Assembly (NCBI RefSeq): GCF_024139115.2
Contig: NC_085140.1
Coordinates: 22,474,035-22,538,034 of the forward strand
DNA: 64,000 nucleotides
From: Armigeres subalbatus
Lineage: Eukaryota > Arthropoda > Insecta > Diptera > Culicidae
Reading direction: 5' to 3'
Position numbers and translations under genes: made by a program
The notes under the pieces: model-generated
Told to the model about the DNA's origin: nothing
Seen by the model: the letters and a program-made list of their open reading frames with translations, nothing else
Databases searched by the model: none
In this document: piece by piece, positions 56,101-64,000 of the stretch
Numbering within the stretch: position 1 is the stretch's first letter
How the letters are laid out: the number at the start of each line of letters is the position of its first letter

Positions 56101-56480
56101 AGGGCTCATTCACAAATTACATAACGCAAAAAAGCACAGATTTGAACCCCCACCCACCCTTCCGTGACTTGTTTGTAACATTTCCTTTATACCCACCCAT
56201 CCCATCTGTGACGCATAACGCCTTACCAAAATTTCACAAAAATGATAAAATGGTATTTTTAGCGGACTCTTCCTTAACTTTCTTCATGGTACATAATAAT
56301 ACTGTCAAATTTGAATTTAATTAGAAATTTCGTTTTTTATATTATTTTATTATCTTAAATGTTACCCGTAACAGAACTAAACAAACCCACCCACCCCCTA
56401 GACAAACCGTAACATTTTGTAACGCAATACTGTGTACCCACCCACCCCTTAATGCGTTATGTAATTTGTGAATGAGCCCT
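56101..56480. mobile_element. 380-bp MITE with AGGGCTCATTCACAAATTAC termini
   Basis: AGGGCTCATTCACAAATTAC then ATAACGC, and its perfect complement at 56,454-56,480. CCCACCCACCC runs lie inside both ends. I know this terminus type from other mosquito intergenic DNA. The target duplication is unclear. Confidence 0.75.
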
Positions 56481-56550
56481 AAAAACTTACTTGAATGTAA
56501 TGAATAGTTCTTTGTTTCGTATCGCCTGTTCTAAACGCTGGCTGACATTG

Positions 56551-56703
56551 GAACGATTACATGCTATCGCTCAATCGTCTGCTCTTTGAAAGCTTGGTGC
56601 CCGGTTCATATCGTGATCCGGAAGATTTGGGGCATGAATCCACCACAATAACGTCCATGTCTTTTTTGACACCGCGGGCATGGGAAAAGGTCAAGTTCAT
56701 CAT
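56551..56703 (-). other. Short open frame C inside the 2.3-kb element
   Basis: On the minus strand an ATGATG at about 56,702 opens MMNLTFSHARGVKKDMDVIV, then KSSGSRYEPGTKLSKSRRLS, and ends at TAA near 56,557, 48 codons in all. The basic Ser-rich tail looks like coding sequence. Not recognised. Confidence 0.25.
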
Positions 56704-56807
56704 TGATTCCTAGGCACCTGGAAAGCCATATCGCGAATCTGAGAAATCAAGGAATCTGGAATAGAATCCTCCGTTGCCAAAAATTTTAAGGAACAGCTCC
56801 TTACCAT

Positions 56808-56924
56808 AAGATATTTGATCGTGCTGCGAAACTGCCAGTTCTGCGAGAATCCTTGCTGGTCATGTCCAGCCGGATCACCACCGCCAGGTCTGTCCATCTG
56901 CGCCAATGTCTGTCCATAAATAAA
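56808..56924 (-). other. Exon-like segment D inside the 2.3-kb element
   Basis: Acceptor-like TATTTATGGACAG, then TLAQMDRPGGGDPAGHDQQG and FSQNWQFRSTIKYLM, then donor ATG|GTAAGG. Open over about 39 codons. May be an early exon of the same gene as segments A and B. Confidence 0.3.
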
Positions 56925-57313
56925 TATCGTATTCACGTCCGGAACATTTCAGTTATCACAAAATACACTTTATAAAAGCACGAGAAATTTTTTCAAACAG
57001 TTCGACAGTTGAGACAATTAATTACGCAAAAGTGAGTAAAAGATTAAATTATGGGAAGTGAGTGAAAATTGACTCACCTGCTAAATATAATGTTACTCAC
57101 TTTTTGACATTTTCATTAAAATTCAAAAGTGAGTCATTTTGACTCACTTTTGAGTAGATTTAAATGAGCGTGGGAGGGTAACACTCAATGTTATGGATTT
57201 TATACAGGTTCGGGCGAGAGAGCGCAAACGTGTTCGTGAAATGTCGGAATCAGTAACAGTGTTCGTTTCGCACGACGACGGCGGTGGCTCGGGTGTCGGA
57301 AACAAAAGAACGG

Positions 57314-57363
57314 TGACGTCAAACTCACACCTCATGAATGAAATTTGGTGTGAGTTTGACGTC
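57314..57363. repeat. 18-bp inverted repeat with two TGACGTCA sites
   Basis: TGACGTCAAACTCACACC and its exact complement, separated by 14 bases. Each arm begins with the palindrome TGACGTCA, the CRE/ATF core. It may be regulatory or the ends of a tiny MITE. Confidence 0.6.
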
Positions 57364-57976
57364 AGCAATCAGCTGATCAGAAATGTTTACACTTTTTGAG
57401 CTACTAATACGAACAAAAGGCACGCTCAACCGGACCTGTATAAAATAAATGACATTGACTCTCTCCGACAGGGTAATTTACACCGCAAAAAGAACATCAA
57501 GTTCAATACAAAATTTTCAAAACGACGTATTGCGAGAAAAGAGAAAAATTCTAATTCTGCGGAGCAAAAAAGAAGAAGCAGACTGAGTGTCGGAAACTTC
57601 AAAATGGAATGCACTGTACGAAAAGTGTTAATATTTCTTGATATCAAGAAAGTTCGAGAAATCTAAAATGTTTCAAAATTACATAAATATATGACAAAAT
57701 ACCTTTAAAGTAACATAAAACTTGTTTTAAAAATATAGCGGCATGTAACACTCGATTAAAGTTGCATATTCTCGTTGATTTTAATAATCAACATTCACAC
57801 CGAAAAAATAAACCAAAAATTTTTACCGTGCAACAAGTGATTTGACGTTTGCGGAACAGCTTTCCGACAGTCGACCGTCGGACCCCAGTTCGAATTTTTC
57901 AATCTTCTCGTAATATCTGCTTTTGTGAACAAAGATTCAAACGTCGATTTGACGAATCAATAGAGGTATTGTCGAG
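57364..57976. other. Intergenic stretch without recognised features
   Basis: No gene or repeat terminus could be supported. Confidence 0.35.
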
Positions 57977-58236
57977 CACTCACAAAAAACACCGCATTAT
58001 ATTCATGAGTTTACACATGGATTTTTGCAATGGGGGTAACGAAATGAATTCCATATTTTCGACACATATATTCCATGCGCCCACATGTATTGCATGCACG
58101 TTTACACATACTTTCCATGTGGGTCATAGTATCCATGTGTGAATTTGTATGCAAATAAGTATGTGTCGACGCATGATATGCATATTTCAAAATACATGGA
58201 TTTTTGCCATAAAGTATGTGTCGATTTTCCTGAGTG
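57977..58236 (+). mobile_element. 260-bp MITE, first of two copies
   Basis: Starts CACTCACAAAAAACACCGCA and ends TTTCCTGAGTG; rich in ACATGGATTTTTGC and TATGTGTCGA. GGTATTGT occurs just outside both ends (57,964-57,971 and 58,239-58,246), a likely 8-bp duplication. About 88% alike to 59,362-59,623. Confidence 0.7.
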
Positions 58237-58667
58237 AGGGTATTGTGGATTTATTCTATCCGGAATAAATTTATACCGCTTTTTATACCGAAGTTGGATT
58301 TTTCTCCAGATGCTGGCAACTTTCCCAACTTCGGAAGTAATGCGCTGGATTCGCCTAAAGATGCGCATAACAACGCATCAATTAGTTTGACAAATAAACC
58401 TTCGGAAGAAAGTTCGACTATACTTGACCAATGGATTCAAAGGTCGGTTCACTTGCCTATTTCAAACGTTCCCTTTTCCAGCAAAGTTTGCCAAACTCAT
58501 TAAATGATTGGTGTACATGGAAGAAATAAACTACCCAATAGTAAGTTCAATTCACTAACCTCGAACATCCGTACGGGAAGCCAAAATTGAGTATTGTCAG
58601 ATTTTCTGGATATGATACACTGCGCGGCGTTTGTAGTGTTCTCAAATAATAACTCACTAAGAAGAAA

Positions 58668-58712
58668 CGAGAAAGGCACTATTACCGCTAGGTGGATTAA
58701 ACTGGGTTTTCG
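58668..58712 (+). repeat. Terminal fragment of the TG-core dispersed repeat
   Basis: CGAGAAAGGCACTATTACCG then CTAGGTGGATTAAACTGGGT matches the right end of the copy at 26,508-26,900. The rest of this copy is missing. Confidence 0.5.
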
Positions 58713-58839
58713 TCTATTCATTTATCAAATTAATGTTGTGTTTTTGTTTGTTTTCGTCAGCACAGGCCTGTTGAAGACTTTCGATTAAGTAGTGGCCACC
58801 ATGGCTGTTTGAGAATATCTTTTTGCCTTTCTCGAACAA

Positions 58840-59330
58840 CAAAGTTGTACCGAAAGGCTATATAGGACTACTCCAAAAAACAACTTTTGATAGAAGGCCC
58901 GGAGACCCATAGCGTTATATACCGATCGACTCAGTTCGACGAATCGAGGTGATGTCTGTATGTGTGTGTATGTGTACAAATTTTGTAGACACACTTTTTG
59001 GAACTTAGCATTACCCGATTTACTCGCAACAAGTTGCATTCGATGGAAAATGCGGTCCCATTGTTTGCTATTGGAAATTGGCCCGATCGGACATTGCGTT
59101 TCGGAATTATTGAAAAATCATTGTTTTTTCCCAAAGGTCCCTCCTTGGAAAAAAAATTCAAAATCGAAAAAAAAAATTCCAAGAATGGGGGGAATGTATA
59201 GTAATTAATGCAAAAACATGAACAATAATAGAAAATATGCGATCTATTCCCCTAAAGTGCTTTTTGACCTTTCTTATGTGATTTTTTCAGTACAGTTTAC
59301 GGTGGATTAATCTGGGTTTTGTTCTATATT
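58840..59330 (+). repeat. Dispersed repeat with TG core, copy 3
   Basis: Same order of landmarks as at 26,508-26,900, ending in GGTGGATTAATCTGGGTTTT at 59,301-59,322. An A-rich, unrelated patch lies at 59,140-59,180. Confidence 0.65.
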
Positions 59331-59361
59331 ATTTATGTATACCTGGATAAAACAGTACCAT

Positions 59362-59623
59362 CACTCACAAAAAACTCCGCATTACATTCATGGAGTTAAC
59401 ACATGGATTTTTGCAATAGGGGTAGCGAAATGGATTTCATGTTTTCGACACATATATTCCATGCGCCAAACATGCATTACATGAGTGTTCCCACATACTA
59501 TCCATGTGGGTCATAGTATCCATGTGTGAATTTGTATGCAATTAAGTATGTGCCGACGCATGATATGCATATTTCAAAATACATGGATTTTTGCCATAAA
59601 GTATGTGTCGATTTACCTGAGTG
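59362..59623 (+). mobile_element. 262-bp MITE, second copy of the 57,977 family
   Basis: Begins CACTCACAAAAAACTCCGCA and ends TTTACCTGAGTG. No clear flanking duplication. Confidence 0.7.
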
Positions 59624-59905
59624 AAGGCTCAATAGTGTAAAACTGTAAACATTTGAATTACCATATGCTCTACGATATACAAAAGGATTTATTGTTTCTT
59701 GATGGTAGGAAATAATTACCGAACTGTCAAATTCTAACTGAAAGTTAAACCACAGATAACAGATATTTAGGCTGGCATCCGATACGTGTGTAAACATCCG
59801 CAACCGTAAATTCAAATGTGTTTTAAATTGGGGAAGGGTTTGGCAATCGTTTAGAGGTGGCACAAAAGATCATTGTTATGGAAAACGCTGCCCGAATGCG
59901 GCTGT

Positions 59906-60166
59906 CACAGACAAACAGACGTAACAGCTTGAACATTTTGCTGAAAAATCCATCGCTAAACTTCTCTACCTCCACCTTGCGAGCATGTTACACGAAACAA
60001 TGTTTCGTATGACATTGTCACCAGAAGGCGCTAGAGTGAAATGTCAAACTCGAATGATTACGACGGTAGCGCCTCTAGTTGTGAAAGGCGTAATCAATCA
60101 AATTCAAATTGATCGTTGAAGTCATGGTCGATGGTAATTTCTCTAGTGTTACGTCTGTTTGTCTGT
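59906..60166. mobile_element. 261-bp hAT-type MITE, family shared with 11,856-12,107
   Basis: Termini ACAGACAAACAGACGTAACA and its complement, flanked by GCGGCTGT (59,898-59,905) and GCGACTGT (60,167-60,174), 7 of 8 bases. The interior contains GGCGCTAGAGTGAAATGTCA and GGTAGCGCCTCTAG, the same internal order as in the DOP1-intron copy. Confidence 0.75.
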
Positions 60167-60589
60167 GCGACTGTCATCCGCATTGGCTGCGTTCGACGGT
60201 TGCTAATCAGCTGCATCCGTATGTATTTCCGCAATCTGTTGATTAGATGGCAGTAGTAAAATTTGTTCTAGCCTAAATATCTGTTATCTGTGGTTAAACC
60301 AATCGGTGGAATGGTTCATAGCCTGAGACAAACGCGAGATACAATTTTTGACCGGCTATTTTATTTCCTATTCGGGAATGCTGTTTGAGCGGTGTAAATA
60401 AATGATTCGGTGCACCGAACCGACCGGACCCATGGTAGTCCGACAGTTTTATTCAAAAATATTTTATTTTCGGACCCCTCGGTTGACGTTAAACCGCATC
60501 AATCTCTTCTTCTTCAATGGATCTACATTCCAACTGGAACTTGGCCTGCTTTTTCAACCTCTATTTTCCTCAGCTATTGATTGAAAGCC

Positions 60590-60766
60590 CGTCATTGCAT
60601 GGGTATGTATCTTGTGTGGCAAAGTACAATGGATAAACTATGCCCAGGGTGTCGAGAAAGTTCCAACCCGAAAACATTTTATAGACCGGACCAAAAATCG
60701 AACTCGCCATCTCCGGATTGGCAATCTTACGCCTTTGCTAGCAAGGCTACTGGCGTCCCCTGACAG
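60590..60766 (-). mobile_element. Old, diverged Feilai-like SINE fragment
   Basis: ATGCCCAGGGTGTCGAGAAA, ATAGACCGGACC, then AATCGAACTCGCC and TTGCTAGCAAGG correspond in order to the Feilai body and head, with about 25-30% divergence. Confidence 0.5.
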
Positions 60767-61074
60767 ATCGCATCAAAATATTAAATAATAAAAAAATATT
60801 AAGAAGAAGATAATCAAAACCGAAAAAACCTAACAAAAAAAAATCTATTCAAAGGAATTTGATTTAAATGGCCTAAAATGACGGTACTTGTCATAGTTCG
60901 AAAATTATGAGTGTCCATTATGAACTAAGTGAGTAAAATGCAGACTAAGGTGCGTGTTGTGTAGTAATTAAATTAAGCATCGACAAACCTCGGCGAGAAC
61001 TGCATTTCTTCTGAGCTGGTGTGGCTACCGAAACTTCAATCAAACTGAAGCGAAAGTCAGATCGACCTATCAGC
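60767..61074 (+). promoter_or_regulatory. XXYLT1: Upstream and 5' untranslated region of XXYLT1
   Basis: The coding frame opens after a TGA at 61,012, so translation cannot start further upstream in this frame. No clear TATA box or initiator could be fixed. The transcription start lies somewhere in this AT-rich stretch or further left. Confidence 0.35.
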
Positions 61075-61633
61075 ATGAACAAAATACTGCTAATGCTGAT
61101 CATCGCCAGCGGGTTCCTGCTCATAATCTACGCCAACAGCAGTATCTTCAACCGGCGGAATATTCTGATGATTTTCCAAAAGTCGGAAAACTATGGCAGC
61201 GGAGTCGATCATCCGGAAGGGTTAGATAACAATGTGTTGGCTGGCGGGGGAGGAACAGTGGCGAAGGTGGCACACTTGATAGGCGGTGGTGGTGCCCGTT
61301 TCGGGGAGCTGAAGCGAGTCAAGTACGTTCCGAAAGAGAACAATGCCACCGAGTATAATATCTTCGTAATCTACACGAAGGAGAGTCAGAACTCGAATCT
61401 GAGAGACAAGTTCGAACTGTTTCTGAAGAGTTTGCTGAAGTACACGACTATTCCGATACATCTGCATGTGATTACGGACGAGCAGAGCGAAACGTCAGCT
61501 GAGGAGCTGATCCGGGAGCAGATCGCTCATTACCGGAAGGTGGTCTTTTACACCTTGTACGATGTGAAGGATTGCGCGGAGAAAACGAGCGATATCGTGA
61601 AGAATATGCTGCCTTTGTTCAATTATAAGACCG
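61075..61633 (+). CDS. XXYLT1: XXYLT1 exon 1 (anchor, stem, start of GT8 domain)
   Basis: Encodes 186 codons plus one base. NIFVIYTKES, LLKYTTIPIHLHVITDE and the terminal LFNYKTG belong to the first half of the GT8 fold. Confidence 0.95.
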
Positions 61634-62478
61634 GTGAGTTAGACGAATAACAATCTATTGGGGATCTAATTTTTCTCACGTTTTAAAGCGATTTAAGTTC
61701 AATCAATTTAATAAACAATATCATAAAAGCTATTCAACTAACATAAATAAATTAATTTTTAATAGCCATATCTCATATTTGAAACCTGTTTATTACAAAT
61801 CTGCTTTTTCTCCACTTTATAGGAAGCTACTACAGTGACGCTTTGTTCTTAATATCGCTCGGATTGCACCGGATCGTTGATGTCAACATGAAGCGAGCAA
61901 TCATCATCGACTGTGATGTTGTGTTTCGATCGTCGGTGAAAGACCTCTTCGATGAGTTCAAACGTTTCGGGTCCGATCACCTGTTTGGCCTAGCGCCGGA
62001 ATTGACACCGGTTTATCTGCACATCTTGTTCAAATATCGTGCACAGAACCCACACACCCTGTTCGGAACTCCGTACTATATGAACAAAACCGCCATCGGA
62101 AATTCCGTGGGCGGTTTCTTCAGTCGAACGGCGAAGAAAACCAAACATGGTTATCCGGGGCTCAACTCCGGGGTCGTAATGCTCCGGCTGGACCGCATCC
62201 GACAATCGCGGCTGTACGAGGAAATCATCAAGCAGGAAACGGTGAAAAATATGGTGGAGAAGTACTCCTTCAAGGGTCACCTGGGCGATCAGGATTTCTA
62301 CACGCTGATGGGATTCGAGTTTCCGGGACTGATCTACCGGTTGGATTGCGTTTGGAATCGCCAACTGTGCACCTGGTGGAAGGAGAACGGCTACGGTAAG
62401 GTATTCGATAGCTATTTCCACTGTGAGGGGGCGATAAAATTGTATCACGGAAATTGCAATACGCGGGTGCCGGAGTGA
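61075..62478 (+). CDS. XXYLT1: Xyloside xylosyltransferase 1, two exons, complete
   Basis: A GT8-type type II ER membrane enzyme that transfers the terminal xylose from UDP-xylose to Xyl-Glc O-glycans on EGF repeats such as those of Notch. Exons 61,075-61,633 and 61,823-62,478 join at G|GA (donor GGTGAG, acceptor CTCCACTTTATAG) to give 404 residues; human XXYLT1 has 393. Residues about 3-21 (ILLMLIIASGFLLIIYA) form the signal anchor, followed by a short Gly-rich stem. The catalytic metal-binding DXD is Asp216-Cys-Asp218 (AIIIDCDVVF). PGLNSGVVML (298-307), GHLGDQDF (338-345), WNRQLCTWW (364-372) and YHGNCNT near the C-terminus are family hallmarks. The start is ATG 61,075; an upstream GTG is not a plausible start. 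Gene intact, no oddities. Confidence 0.96.
61823..62478 (+). CDS. XXYLT1: XXYLT1 exon 2 (catalytic half)
   Basis: Begins with SYYSDALFLISLGLHRIVDV, contains DXD, and ends RVPE followed by TGA (62,476-62,478). Confidence 0.95.
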
Positions 62479-63330
62479 ATTTGGGGGCACGTATTTTCGC
62501 GCATTTTACTTCTCCATGATTTTGCTACTTTTCATCGGGTGTCGGTGTTTCTGAAGCTAATCTGCTGGCTTCTTTTTTGAACCGAAGTTTCTATTCCCAA
62601 AAAAGGTTCAAAGATTGAGGCAGTTTTAGTCGATGTTGTAATTTTTGTAATGGTTGGTTGTATGATTCACTGTTCTGAAGAACATACGAAATCTCATTTA
62701 AAAAATTGCAGTTGGAAATAATGTGTTTTTTGGGCCACCTATTTTTGACCTGCATCAAATTTTGTTTCACTTCGCATGGTTGAAGTTTGGATTAGGTGTT
62801 TACATTAGGTGCTCGGCTGTTTAGTTTACCATATGAGTCTTCTTCTTCTCATTGGCATTACATCCCCACACTGGGACAGAGCCGCCTCGCAGCTTAGTGT
62901 TCATTAAGCACTTCCACAGTTATTAACTGCGAGGTTCCTAAGCCAAGTTACCATTTTTGCATTCGTATATCATGAGGCTAACACGATGATACTTTTATGC
63001 CCAGGGAAGTCGAGACAATTTCCAATCCGAAAATTGCCTAGACCGGCACCGGGAATCGAACCCAGCCACCCTCAGTATGGTCTTGCTTTGTAGCCGCGCG
63101 TCTTACCGCACGGCTAAGGAGGGCCCCCCCATATGAGTACTGTTTCCAAAATCAGGAAAACTTTTTGAAAATATTTATTTCTGTGAATTTTGAAAACAAT
63201 TTCGGGAGCACTGACCTCTCATGGGAAAGTAACATAACCCTTGCCATATCCTTGCAGGAATTTTTGTTTGTCTCAATTTTAAACTCACTCATATCTCTAT
63301 GCTATCGTCCATGACACTAATAATAAAGAA
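62479..63330 (+). other. XXYLT1: XXYLT1 3' untranslated region, with a SINE inside
   Basis: No coding sequence. AATAAA at 63,322-63,327 is a candidate polyadenylation signal; another lies at 63,791-63,796. SINE copy 5 is at 62,839-63,128, so the transcript may carry it in antisense orientation. Confidence 0.4.
62839..63128 (-). mobile_element. Feilai-like SINE, copy 5
   Basis: Full-length, (GAA)n tail at the left, head with GGTTCGATTCCCGG at the right on the minus strand. Flanked by CCATATGAGT (62,829-62,838 and 63,129-63,138). Confidence 0.9.
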
Positions 63331-64000
63331 AGGCAATAAGAATCAAATATATCCCCTAAGGAACGCTTCCAGAGCTATTTGTAAGGTTAGATCGTTTTGG
63401 CTGCAATTTTACCGCTACTATGCGTACCTACATTTTCCTTTAAAAAAGACAAAAAACATTCCACTTTTGTGATCTCATTTTTTAAAAATGATCTGTTTTA
63501 ATTTTAACTCGTACTTTCATGTTAGCGTTAAGTTGAATACTAGTTTTAAATCAGAATTAAGTTTACTTTCGAAACATCATGTTTCTAACGCCAACTTCCA
63601 ACTCTGTTGCAATATCTGATGAATCTGTATCGAACTGCAATTCTAGCGCATTGATTTTGAGAAAATCTATTAGAAATTTTATTCTCGTTTTCGTACTTTG
63701 ATAAGTGTTACTTATTTTGAATGATTTTATTAGGATTTAGTTTTAACGATTACGACAGCCGATATACGTACCTACGTGTGTAGATTGTGAAATAAAGGCG
63801 TAATAAAAATTAGCAAGTAAGGGAGTCCGACCCATGTAGTTTCGTTCAACTGCTAAAGCATGTTGATCGTTGTTAATAGTTGGACGTTGTATAACAATAT
63901 AATCGACTGCAATTAGGATTTGATTTCACGAAGTTTACTCTAGTGCTGATAAATTAGAATAATATTAAGGCAATTATATGCCGACGAACGAATATATGCA
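63331..64000. other. Stretch at the window end without recognised features
   Basis: AT-rich, stops in all frames. Contains the second possible polyadenylation signal at 63,791. Confidence 0.4.

Larger units (their letters stand above)
54854..57167. mobile_element. 2.3-kb element with long GTGAGTC-rich inverted termini
   Basis: CACGCTCATTTGAATCTACT at the left and its complement at the right begin inverted termini that continue through AAAAGTGAGTCAAA. GTGAGT/ACTCAC occurs about a dozen times in the outer 200 bases on each side. The interior holds SINE copy 4, a MITE (56,101-56,480) and several exon-like segments on the minus strand. The superfamily is not recognised. Confidence 0.65.

Noticed and set aside
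61990..62490. 166-codon frame on the minus strand
   Set aside because: Antisense shadow of XXYLT1 exon 2.

Overview
The window looks like nuclear DNA of a culicine mosquito, most likely Aedes. The evidence is two genes of clearly insect type with GT-AG introns, five copies of a tRNA-derived SINE that match what I know of the Feilai family of Aedes, and a very high density of nested transposons and minisatellites between the genes. Species cannot be settled from the sequence alone.

Layout. 1-4,168: repeats downstream of the first gene (pogo/Tigger-like element, polypyrimidine block). 4,169-15,464, minus strand: a DOP1 (Dopey) homologue of about 2,435 codons in eight main exons plus a possible 12-nt microexon; its extreme C-terminus lies outside the window or was not recognised. 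Its first coding intron holds a 3-kb hAT-like element that itself contains a polypurine tract, a MITE, a SINE and a TTGGAT-type array. 15,487-18,100: upstream region with DRE-type TATCGATA motifs. 18,104-27,900: a decayed coding fragment, a pogo-like element with a pipsqueak-domain relic, several MITEs, a PIF/Harbinger-like element inside a SINE, and a D37E transposase relic. 27,960-39,530: GGAATTCC-type minisatellite, foldback elements, a tRNA-like palindrome, and two satellites with units of about 140 and 148 bp. 39,600-52,620: a 5'-truncated, frame-broken BEL/Pao retrotransposon split by two younger elements, each carrying its own large minisatellite. 54,031-54,830, minus strand: a likely non-coding first exon of an otherwise unseen gene. 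54,854-57,167: an element with long inverted termini and exon-like pieces inside. 57,314-60,766: MITEs and repeats. 61,075-62,478, plus strand: an intact two-exon xyloside xylosyltransferase 1 (XXYLT1) homologue. 62,479-64,000: its 3' region and a further SINE.

The two recognised genes act in the secretory pathway but are not otherwise linked: DOP1 works in endosome-Golgi traffic, and XXYLT1 elongates O-glucose glycans on EGF repeats in the ER. They are neighbours separated by about 45 kb of repeats, and their promoters face towards each other across it. The most unusual material is the repeat architecture: a 23-bp hairpin-forming minisatellite with higher-order structure, a minisatellite that switches strand inside a transposon, long foldbacks, and an apparent 2-nt frameshift in DOP1. 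I found no CRISPR array, rRNA gene or genuine tRNA gene.
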